Shown piece after piece: positions 46,484 to 58,900 of a stretch of 64,000 nt of DNA (the stretch's first letter is position 1; the number at the start of each line of letters is the position of its first letter). The notes under the pieces were generated by a model. That model ran no database searches and was not told the DNA's origin. It was given only the letters and a program-made list of their open reading frames with translations. A program made the translations under genes and the position numbers. Origin of the DNA: Drosophila pseudoobscura (lineage: Eukaryota; Arthropoda; Insecta; Diptera; Drosophilidae); assembly GCF_009870125.1 (NCBI RefSeq), contig NC_046681.1, forward strand, positions 21,341,001 through 21,405,000. The letters are read 5' to 3'.

Positions 46484-47148
46484 TTACGTAGATATCGATA
46501 GGTTGGATATTTGCAGATCTTCCGAATTGAGGCGCAGTATCTGCTGATCCTCTGAATTGATGCGAACCAATTGCTCGCTGTCGAAGCTGAGTAGATTACT
46601 GATCGTTGGACCGTTATCCGGTTGGTTGCTCGCATTTGTGTTATTGTTATTGGTGTTGTTGCTGTTATTATTGGTATTGTTGTTGTTGGGGTTATTGTTG
46701 GATCCGTTATCATACTGATGCATGGACGGGGCATGTTGCTGCTGGTGCTGTTGCAACTGCTGTTGCTGCTGCTGGTGGAGTGTGTGCTGATTGTGCTGGA
46801 GACAAAGACATCAAGTTAAATGATTAAAGATATAGCTGACACCGTAATAGGATCAAAGACGTATTCTCATGATAACTCACCAAATGATTTGTGGTCAAAT
46901 TCCATTGTAGGCTGCCGCCTGGTCCCGCTCCGCCACCGCCCGATGTCAGGAGGTTGTGCATCGTAAAGGGATTGTTGAGATTGCTAAGATTGTTGCTGTT
47001 GTTGTTGGTGTTGGTGTTGTTGGTGTTGGTGGCGGGTGCTGCAGCTGCCGCCGCTGCTGCTGCCGCAGCCACAGACGCCGCCGAGAACTTGGTCTCCCAG
47101 TGGCTGCTGCCAGTGTTGCCAAAGGGATTGCCATGGAATTGCATAGCC

Positions 47149-47186
<38 letters not shown>

Positions 47187-50100
47187 ATGTTGCTGCTGCT
47201 GCTGTTGCTGCTGTTGCTGCTGTGCCAGGACCTGCTGCGTAAAGGGATTGTAGCTGTTGCCCAACTCTGTTGCACCATATTGTTGTTGCTGCTGTGGCTG
47301 CTGCTGGTGTTGCTGCTGCTGCTGCTGTGGGTGGTTGGGCGACATCATCTGCTGCTGTCCATTGGTGGGCGTGGCAGCTAGATTATAGGGCGAGGGCGTG
47401 CTGTTGTGATTGTAATTGCTCGACGGCGACAGTGGCTGTGGCGAAGGCGTCAACTCTGGCGGCGCCCGATATAAGCCAAAGGGCTGCGGTGAGGTATCTG
47501 CAGATGACAACGATTATAAATATACTGGATACGGTAAACCATCCGGAGGGAAGGTAATCTCACTCACCTCTCGGTTCCGTTTTGATGGGCGGTATGTTCT
47601 GTGCATTCCAACAGTTCATGTTGTTCTGTCCTAAACAGGGCAGATAAAAAAATAATTGTAGGCATTACAAAACACTGAATAAATAACACATTTAAATAAA
47701 ACAGCCAAGCCGAAAAATACAATTAGTTAAAAAAGCCATAAAAGAAGAACAACATGACAAAATATTATTAAATTTTAAACCACAAAAACCAAGCAGCTAA
47801 TTAAGTTTCTTTAAGTTAAAACAGCATCGGCAGAAGAAGTCTACCCCAACTTTAGTGAGAATTTTAAGCTCATATTGTATACAAAAATGGTGAAAAATCA
47901 AGCCTCTTGCCGATGGCTTTTTATCCTATGAAAACAACAAGGTGGGGGAAAGAGGGTCTAAGAATATTAATTAAAGGTCTATACAAAATTAATTATTAAA
48001 GCCACAAGCAGGTGCACAACAAACATCAATCAAGAGGGAAATTACAGAGAAAATGTATACAACAATGTCACAAATTCTTACGTTTATCCTAAGTACACAA
48101 CAAAAAATGTATAAATATTAAATTTGTTAAAAAAAAACAAGCTTAAAACAAGGTTAGGCCCAGAGTTAAAGGAAGAATATCTATCATGCAATAAAATTTT
48201 ATATCAAACTTAAACAAAACTCAAAACAACATTGTTCAAGAGGCACTCGGAAACTGCAGATAAAAACTTACTCAGAGGAAAAAAAAGGAACTTCCTTGCC
48301 AAACCCGGAAAACCCTGAGCAAAACTTACTTCATTCTAGAAACAAAACCTTTTCAGTGCAAATGAAAACCACTTTTTAAAGTATTCGAACAGTATTCGCT
48401 TCAACATTTTATAGTTTTTTGTTTTCTGTTTTATTAAACTAAAATATTTTATATAAAATATTTGTTTTTCCATTTCATTATATATAAAAATATCAAATTG
48501 TATCTTTCGCATGTAAACGAGTAGAAGAGCGACAAAGGGTTTTTTGTTTTTAGTTGATTTCAAATCAATAATTTCTGTAACCACAGCATCAATTGTAGGT
48601 ATTGCTATAATTTTGACTAGATTTATATATCAATATATCAAATATATATAGTAGGTATCTCTCATATCGTTTAGTGTTTCGTGTGTGTGTCTGAGTGCGT
48701 TAAATGAGTGCTTTCTAATATTTTCTAATAGTCTATTCGAGTAATACATCATCAGAGAAGATGAATCGTTAAGTTAAGTCTTTGGTATACCGAAAACAAG
48801 TATCAAATATACGAATATCATATAATACATCATATATTCGATTAGGTAGGATCAGTTTGTGATGTCTGGACATCTCAAGACAAAGTTATTTCCAATCAAA
48901 TTGGAAATTCGATTCGATTCCAACACACAGTAAAAAACCACTTCCCTTAAAAGGCATAGACAGAGACAACCAGCACCACGAAAAAGGAAAGGGAGACAGG
49001 ACCCAACACCAGAATGTTCGGTAGGTAGAAGGAGGACAGGACAGAGAGTCTACAAGTAACAACTTACTGCCATCCTGATGATCGTTCTGTAATTGCTGCT
49101 TCTGCTGCTGCTGCAGCAGCAGGTGCATGGGATCACCGCCAGTCTTCTGACGTTTCCGCCTCAGGTGTGCTGGATCTACAAAAACAAAATATACACAAAG
49201 GTTGGTTGCAGTTGCTGTTGTTGCGGTTTAGGATACAGGATATACGATATCCGATTCCTGGGAAATCATCGAGAGATTTCGCTTAAATACAAAATTGCAG
49301 GTCTCTCTCTTGAGACCTTGGACAATAACAAATCATTTTCACCCAGCACAAAATAAATGTTTCTATCTGGGTCTGTAGGCGGCTGTATCGCTTACAAAAT
49401 ACGAGTATTCCCCCTTAGGTAGTTCGGGGGGGGGGGATACTTTTAGCACAATTATCAAATCTAAAACAAATACAAAATTTGGAGGACCTCTGTGCCGAAA
49501 GATACTTTCAGCCGCCCTCCGACAAGTGGACAAATGGACAATTTATGGGTCTATTCGGGGTGTTTTTTTCCTTAAATATTCGCCATGGAGAGATGAGGGA
49601 GCCATGTGTTCCTCCTCTCTAGCTTGGGGCTTATTTCTTTGAAAAATTTGAACCCCCGTTTGGGTTTCATTTCCCCGATCGTTAGATTAGTCGTTGGATT
49701 TCCTTCCTTCGTATTCCTAAAAAAAATATAACAAATTCCCTCCTGGATTGAGGATTCTTCCTAGATCAGGCCATTGGCCGCCGCCAGGCGCTTGGCGACC
49801 TGCTCAGGCGTGAGGATCTCCCCAGCATCGACGGGGGCATAGTAGGCGGAGGTCTCATCGAACTCGCTGGCCGCCGCCAGGGGTGGCACACTCGTGTACA
49901 GGGCAAAGTGCTCCGCCTCTGTCAAGTCCAGATTGGGATCCAGCTGAACGTTGAAATGACCCTCGATGGAGCTGACCAAATTGTGGAGGCTCTGGCGGTC
50001 GGCAATGGCCACCAGCTCCATGCCGCCCTCGAGAATGGGGATCTCGGCCAGCTGCAGGGCCGAGGCAGTGCGTCTATCCAATGCACCGCCCACCGTAATG

Positions 50101-52881
50101 GTGCTGGACTGGGAGTAGGCCTCCATGGGCGAGTGGTGCGGCAGGCTGTTGGCGCTGTCGCCCTTCAGAGGTATGTGCACCACATCGGCGTTGAGATAGG
50201 CCGGCCGCTTGCACGACGCACTGCTCACACTCCTGCCCACGGGCTTGCCCAGCTTCAGGGGCTTCTTGGCCCCTCCCGTCTTGACCGGACTGGACTTGTT
50301 GGACGTCTGCGCGGGAGCCACCGCACTCTTCGATGATCTCAGCGAAGCTCTCATCGGATCGTGCATGCTGAAGTGCCCAATGCTGGGCTCCCGGCTGTTG
50401 GTCTTCGAGTCCAGGTGGGAGCAACTGTCGGCTGGGGTTTGGGCTAGGTCAGGCTTGCTCTTGCGCCGCGAGAAGAGCTTAGAGAAGAAGCCGGGCTTCT
50501 TCTGACGGGGCAGGGTGTTGAAATTGGGATTCTTGGGCGTCGGAGCTGGCGGCAGGCGCTTGGTGGGCGGCAGGGAATCCGCTGGCGCTGCCGCTGGCTT
50601 GGTGTTGGCCTCGATGGAACGGTTCTCCGCATTGCTATCCTGTTTCCGTATCCTCTTGGGTGGCAGCGGCGGCAGCTTCTCCTCCTCCGGAGCTGTCACG
50701 TGCACGGGCAACGGTGTTGTGGTCGTGGTGGCAACTGGAATCGGAGGCACCGGCCTGTGGGTCGATGTGAGTGACTGCGAATTAATCTCCACGGGATCGT
50801 AATGCTGATGGGCATCCTCCGGGGCACACTGTGACATGGGCGGTGTTGGCGGCATGATATCGTCCATGGGTATGAGCACGGGATTCTTGAAGGCAATCTG
50901 CAGACTCGTGTAGGTGGCGGCATCATCGAAGCTGTCCTCCACCTGCATGGGCGGATGGCCGCGGTCCAACTCCTGCTCCAGGCCACTGCCAGACAGCTCG
51001 TTCTGCAGCGTGTTGTTGTAGGTGTCTCGCTGCACCTTGTAGTCCGTGTAGATCTCGTCCAGCTCGGCCACCTGCTCGAGCAGCTCGTTGAGGGTCTTGT
51101 CCTCGTCTGTGGCCTGCAGCTGCGCCTCGATGGCCGAGTCAAGGACATCGCCCTCCACTTGTGTGGGGCTCGGCTCGTGGGGCTGCTGTTCGATCTCGTT
51201 CGATTTCATCCATTCGGTGATCTTGTCGTTGGCTGTCAGGGGCCGTGGCTCGAGGCGCTGTCCCAGTTCCAGTTGCTCCAGCTCCCGCACCTTCTCGTCA
51301 ATGATCGTATCGATCTCCTTCTCCTGCTCCGAGCGAAGACGTTCAGCCTCGGCATCGGCTTCGGCATCGTCATTGGCATCTGCTGCCTCCATATCCTGAG
51401 GAACTTGATCTGCCACAGTTTGATATGCCACGGGATCTGCCACAGGAGATGCCGCAGGATCTGCCTCCTTCTCCTCCTCCTCAATTATAATCTGATCTGG
51501 AACAGACACCTCTAGAGGCGACTGCTGTACCTCCTCCAACTTGGGTGTATCCAAATCGATGACCTCAATCGTGGGCGCCTCCCGCTTGGCATCCAACGTG
51601 AGGATCTGCTGAAAGAGATCTTCGTCCGGCTTCCGCTTGAGGTGCCGGTGAAGGTTCCAGAAAGTGTGTTTACCTGAATCCAATGGCACGTACTCGAAGG
51701 GCAACGACTCGCTGGTGACTCCATCCGATGGACGACGTAGCTGAATGAAGACCTGCGAAATCGAAGTTGACAATTTAGTTGGTAATTCCTCAAAGAGCGA
51801 CAGGATGGACATACCTTGGCTGGTTCTGTGATGTCCAGCGTATGATATCGGGGCGTCTTAAAGGTAATGGCAGTCTGCTTGTGCACATCCGTGTGCTGAA
51901 AATCACCGAAAGCCTCCCACACACTCTGTCCGTTCTTCTCCTCGAAGAACCGCACCGAGATGTCCTCCTTGGCCACCTTCTCGCAGAGCAGGATGATCTG
52001 GGTGTTGCCCAGCACAGTGGCCGAGCAGCTGCACAGCCGACAGATGACCAGATCGGACATGGCCTTCTTGTCGAAGATCGGCTCGGAGACGACCGGCGGC
52101 AGGGGCGAGGTGAAGCGTCCCTTCTGTTCGCTCTCCATAAATACTTGAAAACACAATCGGACCGAGTTCAAATCGATGCTCGAGGGCTGGAAACGATGCG
52201 AGAAACCCGCTGTAAAGGCAGAAAGAAGTATTATAGAGTGAGATACTTAGAAGATATCTGTATCTTACTCTTAAAAGGATCGACGCGTATCTCCTCGCGG
52301 GCCTTGAGGGCCGCCTCGATGTCCTTCTTCTTGACGCACTGAATACCCAGATTGCTAAACACGGCTCGCATGGTTTCGCTGTTGATCTCCAGCGTGCAGA
52401 CGCCCTTCTTGCAGCCCTCTTTGCCCACCAGATTGTGCGGATGGGGACTGTGGAAAGAAAGAGGCCACAAATGAATATCCACAGATCAGGCATAGAACTC
52501 CCATTGCACTCACCGATAGGGTGTGTCCTTGGTCACGCAGGAGACGACAACTACGGCTCGTCCCTTGTAGCCGACAATCTCGATGGTTGGGTACGTCTTG
52601 TTCTCCGGCGTGGAATTCACGCCGGGAATCGAACCTGCCGAACGACCCTCGCACTCGTATCGGAATCTCAGGGCCTTGCCCGCCGGCTGCTCCGTAATCT
52701 TGACGTACGGTTTCTTTCGCACGTTCTTCGTGGACTGTGACAATTGTTGCTGTTGTTGTTGTTGCTGTTGTTGTTGCTGCTGCTGCTGCTGCGGCAGTCC
52801 GTTGTAGTTGAGACTCTGTTGCCCATCGACCGCCGGACCACCAGGGCCGGCAGCGGCAACATTGTTCTGGTTGGGAAACAT
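46484..52881 (-). CDS. dl: Dorsal, isoform A
   Basis: Rel/NF-kB factor that sets the dorsoventral axis and acts in Toll immunity. Coding exons on the minus strand: 52881-52514, 52447-52269, 52209-51815, 51752-51674, 49175-49068, 47630-47568, 47497-46881 and 46795-46484 (stop TAA). Phases join to 706 residues (677 in D. melanogaster, as I recall; longer Q and N runs may explain most of the difference). Poly-Q is at 31-46. The Rel domain is at about 57-340 with RFRYECEGR (72-80). The protein kinase A-type site RRPS is at 320-323. The nuclear localisation motif RRKRQKT is at about 346-352, encoded by the A-specific exon. The tail has long Q runs, an alanine run, an N-rich run, and the conserved end [10 protein letters not shown] through [12 protein letters not shown]. 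Upstream 5' UTR exon acceptor at 52900/52901. Confidence 0.97.
47631..49067 (-). other. dl-A intron
   Basis: AT-rich non-coding DNA between dl-A exons 49175-49068 and 47630-47568. Nothing else recognised. Confidence 0.75.
49176..49760 (-). other. dl-B 3' UTR and dl-A intron
   Basis: It follows the B stop codon and precedes the A-specific NLS exon. A run of about ten G lies near 49428-49437. A clear minus-strand AATAAA was not found. Confidence 0.5.
49761..52881 (-). CDS. dl: Dorsal isoform B (donor read-through, long terminal exon)
   Basis: It shares exons 52881-52514, 52447-52269 and 52209-51815. The exon from 51752 skips the donor TCAG|GTAAAC at 51674/51673 and stays open to TAG 49763-49761. 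That gives about 977 residues, 340 of them Rel domain. The tail starts [20 protein letters not shown]. It has an acidic middle with [28 protein letters not shown], a proline stretch [11 protein letters not shown], the basic-aromatic block [56 protein letters not shown], and the end RLAAANGLI. Each block has a partner in Dif-B in the same order. It lacks the RRKRQKT signal of isoform A, so nuclear import must differ or use the new basic blocks. Dorsal-B is a known isoform in D. melanogaster. Confidence 0.94.
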
Positions 52882-52900
52882 TTCGTGGCCAAAATATTAA
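52882..52900 (-). other. dl: dl 5' UTR part of first coding exon
   Basis: An acceptor TTTCTTTTTCCAG ends at 52901, leaving 19 nt of leader before the ATG at 52881. At least one upstream leader exon is therefore needed. Confidence 0.7.
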
Positions 52901-55900
52901 CTGGAAAAAGAAAAGGGAGAAATAAATTAGTTATAGATTTGATACATCTTTTCTTAAAGTCTTCATTTAACAATTTAAATTAGCAAATTTTATATTTTTA
53001 AAGGCAACAAATAAATTTGTTCATTATTTATGTAGTTTGTGCTTCAAGTTGTCTCCTCTAAGAAGATGTAATAATTATATAAATAATAACTTATCTATGA
53101 AGAATATATGAACATTTAAGGAAATACGATGCTTTCTCCTTCTATCTGTATCTTTACTTTTTGTGAATGTTAATCTCTGAAGATGAAATACTCAACACTC
53201 ATTAAGGATTGGTTTTCATGTACCCTGCTTGGCATATATGTATGATTCTTTTAAATGTTGTGCCGATTTCATTCCGTAGACAGACCTTTTTCTGCCTTCA
53301 AGAAATCTTTGTTAAGGAAAATGAAACGGCACGTCTGCCAGACACCGCCAGACGATGACGATATTAACCAAAAATAATCACTTGTTCAAGTTGTTGTACT
53401 TTTTCGCTAGTTATATGTAGCTACAGGAGGTATACTCCTATGTAGCCGTTCCTATATCTAGATATGACACCAACTATGACGAACCGCACCGTAAAGCGTC
53501 TGGCATGGAACTGAATATCTGAAAGAACTCTCTTCTGCCCGAGAGATAGATACTCGCATTATCCGACCAGCGGATGGGCGGTGGGCGGTGGGCGGTGTGT
53601 GTGTGGGCGTTTGTGTACAATATTCCGACAATACTAATTGCACTATTTGGGGGTCATTAAGTGTTGTATTTGTTGTATATTTCTTCGTTCGAATTCTGCT
53701 GCAGACTGCAGTGGGATGTACACGTGTGCGTGTGTGTTTTCCTTTTGGCCGGGTACGTGTACGGGCACGGGCACGGGCACGGGTCCGGTCTGGTCCGGCC
53801 ACAGCGCTCCGGGTGCGCTGTTTAAAAATAACATTTTGCGTAACGCGTAACGCGACTGCGGCCACAAAGCGACAAAATCCACCATCCTCCCAGAGAGAGA
53901 GTGAGAGAGAGAGGATGAATATGCCTCTACTCTATATATCAGGTAGAAGTATATATACACATTTATATGTACATATAGTCTGTATATAGATCGCCTCGCG
54001 GATCGCGGACTGGCCTCCTCGAAGCTTGGAGCTTTTCTTTTGGCAAGAGTTTGGTCCGTTCCAAACAAAACACACATTTTTATCAATGATGGTCTGGGAT
54101 GGGGGCATTGTCAACGCTGCTTCTAGTGATCATTCCGATATACAGATAATATATAGTGGGACTATCCATATGTATAGAAAGTAGTATGCTGCTGTATGAC
54201 CTCAGAGTTTTCTCTCTGCTGCTCTGCTTCTCTGTTCATGTCTAGACATTGGTCTGGTCTGCCATCGCTAGAAGACGTCAATGGCTGACAAAACTAATGC
54301 CCGTCCATCCGTGCATTGGTCTGATCTGCTCTGATCTGACCTAAACCGAACCCATGGGGTAGAAAAACACAAACCGAACAAATTACTGATGAAAACGTGT
54401 GCCAATTTGTGATTGATTTTCTGTAGCGGATGTATTTCTTTCCCAATCATCGTATACAACAGAGTTCTTAAACAGGACTCGAATTCATTGGAATTCTGTG
54501 AGTTATACATTGGATGTTACACATCCCGTTATATTGCATGTATTGCTCATAAACCTATTGATTTTTATATATTTATAAACTGAATAATCGTGCTTCTTAT
54601 GCAGGAAAAGTGAACTGATAAATTTCAGACTCAAACTGCCACTGAATCTGGTAATTAATCAGCACTTTATTTTGAATTCATTTTGGTAGGGTAAATGAAC
54701 TCCGGATGAATACAACACATGAAACATTCAGTCATTCAGAGTACATCTTCATCATAAAATACTGTCGTATCTTGTATGTATCATACAATATGAAAGATGA
54801 CTCATTTGTCGTTTCTTAAAAGTAATCCCTGCACAGATTGTACAGAATATGCCTCATTACATTAAGTATAACACAAACCTAAATATTAAACCCTAGAATC
54901 ATGCATTATTTGGTGTTTTCTCCGAATGAGTTGTACCAAGAATTTTACGGACATTGACGTGCTGCAAAGGCTTCCAAAGCGGAAGCTTGTTACGCAGGGA
55001 CCATGTATCCACTGCCTCGAGGGTGAAGATTATTAACAGAACTCAAACCAAAGTATCGGTATTAAGTATTTACTAAAAAAGACCCATCAAATAGGCATAT
55101 ATACGTACGTTATGTGCATACATATAATCATTCCCTCCTGAAAGAACTATCTCTAATTTAGTTCAGCATTATCTACATCTATGTATATGTACATGTGTTG
55201 TCCCCTAAAAGAATTCGATTTTCCGATCATATTTTTCGCAGCTGTCAAATGCTTTTTGTGCGTCAATTATAGCATTTCGGAATATAAATCATGCCCGAAC
55301 CTACCAACTGTCCCGTAGAGAGGACACCAGTCATGATTAAATGGGGAAAAGTCTCTCCTTTGAACTGGCAAAAAACTAAACAAACAAAAAAGCACCACGT
55401 GCTGTCAGTAATCCATATATTGTGAAATGGTCGCGAAAAGAATAAATTCGATTCAAAATTTCGCATATTGCACAAAAGATTAAAGCAGAGATTACGTCAC
55501 GAAACTATTTGCATTTTGAAAAGCGATTTTGAAAAGCCAATTGGATTGAAGCCAACAAATGTAATGTGTATATAAAATAAATAAGATCTAGTTAAAGTAC
55601 GAATACTACATATATGATTATTTCAAAGATAAATCAATCACCTTTCACTTATCACGGCCAAACAGCAAAATTTGCTTGCCAAAGGGTCTAAAACCACGCA
55701 CCGAGATGTCGATTCGGAGTTTTCTTTAGAGTATAATATCTTACAGCTTTAACAGATATCTATAATTTATATTCAAAGCATAATTTCACTGGTTCGCACA
55801 CACAGAGTTTAAGGTTTTTGTTCGCACAGAGAGTGTCTCTCTATATCTCTATATACTTTCTGTATATATAATATCTATAATGAGAAATATTTCTTTAGTT

Positions 55901-55935
55901 GACCGAAAAAACACACACGCCACACACAGAGCAAA
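52901..55935 (-). other. dl: Probable dl leader intron and leader exon
   Basis: No coding gene. If transcription starts at 55969, candidate leader donors on the minus strand are GTAAGA near 55743 and AAAG|GTGATT near 55643. GGGCAC tandem repeats lie near 53760-53790 and a GA-rich run near 53891-53913. Confidence 0.5.
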
Positions 55936-55971
55936 CGCGTCTTGAGTACTCGCCTAATGTCTGAACACTGA
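55936..55971 (-). promoter_or_regulatory. dl: Inr + DPE core promoter, probable dl transcription start
   Basis: On the minus strand TCAGTG (55971-55966) gives A+1 at 55969. At +28 stands AGACGCG (55942-55936), which fits RGWCGTG at six of seven places. CGAGT at +18 to +22 resembles the bridge element CGANC. No TATA box stands at -30. dl is the next gene downstream on this strand and lacks its leader exon. The assignment is inference. Confidence 0.5.
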
Positions 55972-58900
55972 ACCGAGCAAAATGATTTTCGAGAGAAAAA
56001 AATAAAACACACACCACACACAGAATTCTTTATGCACGCCTGCCTCTGACAAGCAAAAGTTTTGTCGTCTTCGGCGCTGTCGTCGTAGAGGAGAAGCTTT
56101 CTGCTATTTTTATTTTCCTTAATTTGTTAAAAATTTTATACATATAGTATTATGCGATGGGATGTGAATATTCTGTCGTGTCGTGTATTTATTGCTGCCG
56201 CTTTCAAGGAATTTTCATTTGTCGTCTCGCGGCAGTGTCCCAATTTTTGGTCAGGGGAATATACTCATATATACCACGGATGAAAATGAAATGAAAACTT
56301 AATTACCGATGTCAATAAACTTTGGTTTTAGCTGGTAATCAATGGATAGATTGAAAGCGATTGAAAGCAGTAATCTGATTAGAGATAATGGTATAACACG
56401 TTTTACAACTCAAGGCCACAATGGCGTTTATGGAGAGAATAAGCAGTCAATATCGACAGAAAAAAAAGTAAAGTAAATGATTCACCAACCAAATAATATA
56501 CTTATTTTAGGAGAATAAAATGATTGGTGATTTAGTGACCGCAAACGCACATGAAATACAACAGAAATGGTGACCCCAAGCCAATTATCGCGGGAGACCA
56601 CAATCTGAGGATAATTTAAACGCCTAAATACATTGCTCTCTGTATGCATGCAATATCTAACATCCCATCAAATCTGAGTCACATTTCGTTAAAAGGAAAT
56701 TGCACAAATGCGTCTAATCTAAGAAAAAAGATGCAAAGGTATCTGAGAATTACCATAAAATGCATCAACAGGGAGGCGCAACTGTTTGTTTTATTTTGTT
56801 TGTATTGACAATAAACAATTTATTCAAGTGCATCCAGACCCACATCTGCATATATTATATATACCTAGGTATATATCGTATGCAGCAGGCATATGGCTTG
56901 GCTTTAAGGTATATTGGCATTTCCGTTTCAATAGCCACGAAAAAATAAAACAAAAATCCCAAAGGCACTTGTTTGGCGCCAGTTTCTTGAAAGCTCTCTG
57001 ACGATTTCGAAAGAATATAATAATTAGATTTATGCTGGGGGAATGGGAAACACAAATCCATATAGCCTATAGGGTACGGTACGTATGCCAAAATGAACTG
57101 TGCAGATTTTTAATAAACAAAATATTGCGGGTTGAGTCTTTCCAAGAAACACCATGAGTCACAGAGAAAATCTATATGGGATCTACTAGGGGATATATGT
57201 ACTAGAATAATATGGAAATATGTCAGGAATTCGCTCGTGTGCCACTCACTCGTGTGGGCGAAATCATTCACCGAATGCGTGACTATTCCCCCCACGGGAA
57301 AAGGCACGACAGGAATAGGTCAGTTACCGCCTAGGACTTCGGGGAAAACTCAAATCGATTTCTAGATCCACCGCCAGAGGGCTCTGGTGACAATTATATG
57401 GGCAAATACATATATATTTGTAATATAAATTCCATACACAATTTATGATCGAAACCATATAGAGATTAGATTATTATGCCCGTTAGCAGGTAAGCAAATG
57501 CGCTACCGTTTAGACCCATCAGATATGGCCAGAAAAGCGTATCGCTCAGACAGATAATGCCGAGGTGGAGAGGCGTATAAATACCCACCGAAAACACGGC
57601 TCGATGATAACAGGCGGGAGATTGCGAATATATAAATAGAATAGAGAATACACTGCAATACCCCTATAGTAGCGATGATAGCGTGATGAATATTTAATGG
57701 ACTGATAAAGCCTCCTTCCTCGTAGAACTCACGCTCCCATCACTCTATCTGCCGCGAATGCCACCTGATAAATTGTTACTAAACAAAAACTAAGCGCGTA
57801 TGGATTTCGCAACCATAAAATTGATTAATAAAAGAATGTTTCCCTCCACCGGCCAGCAGAGCCGGACACTCGATCGTTTTTTTGGCAAAAAGTGGAAAAG
57901 TAAATAAACAAAATCAAATAAAAACATTTCGTTTCGATCATTTAATATGCTAATTTTATGCAATTTTAATACCCCCCCCAAAAAAAACACAAATAAAAGG
58001 TTCTTCTGGCGCCAGCACTACAAATTAAGATTAAGATCAACATCAACATCAAAGTAGAAGCAGCAGCTGCAAAAATTCCTCAACTCTTAGGCCGCCCCTG
58101 AAAACGAGTTACCAAATCTTCCAGACAGGCCAAAAAGACACAGCCAGACACAGACAGACACAAAATGTTGTTTAACGATTGTTGGCGTCAAGCAATTTAC
58201 AGCTCGAATAAAAATAAATAACTGTTATGCTGACAAATCGATGGAACTAGTTCCGAATCTAGGAATCTACGAGTATAAGATGCCGGTTTACACATTTACT
58301 ATAGTATACAGGAAGAGATTCACGAATATTTATGGAGAATTTAAATATTTGAGTATAGAACATAATATTTAATAACTTTTTGACTTAAATCGTTTAGTTC
58401 AATTAGTTCAATTGTTCGGTTTCTAGTGGGTTTTTATACACGAATACAATTACTATTTTGCACTTGAAGACTAGACATAGGAATAAAGACCTCATAGAGT
58501 CTATTCACTACAATTAACTACTAATAAAAGACTATGATAATACAATTTAAGGGATATAGGGAATAAGCGAGGAAAAAGAAAGAACAGAATAGTTTTACAA
58601 GTATGACGATTTTAGATACCAGTAAATATTTCCGGCAATAATTTAGAGGCAGATCTCTGGTCTATAGGTTGGTCTATACTTTAGAGGGATCGGCAAATAT
58701 AAATTATCCATCCCATCACTTCGCAATTATAATGTTCTGTTTGATAGGATATTTCACTCTTCCATCCACAAACACTACAGATTTACTAACAATAGAAATA
58801 GAATTCCTAGTGACGGATAATTTGCAGAACTAGGGCCTTACCCACGACCTCCGCCGCACTGTATCAATCATTACGGGATTAGCATACGGGGAAACTACCA

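Noticed and set aside
46891..47557. Plus-strand frames with leucine and cysteine runs across dl
   Set aside because: Complement of CAG/CAA glutamine repeats of dorsal; no independent coding evidence.
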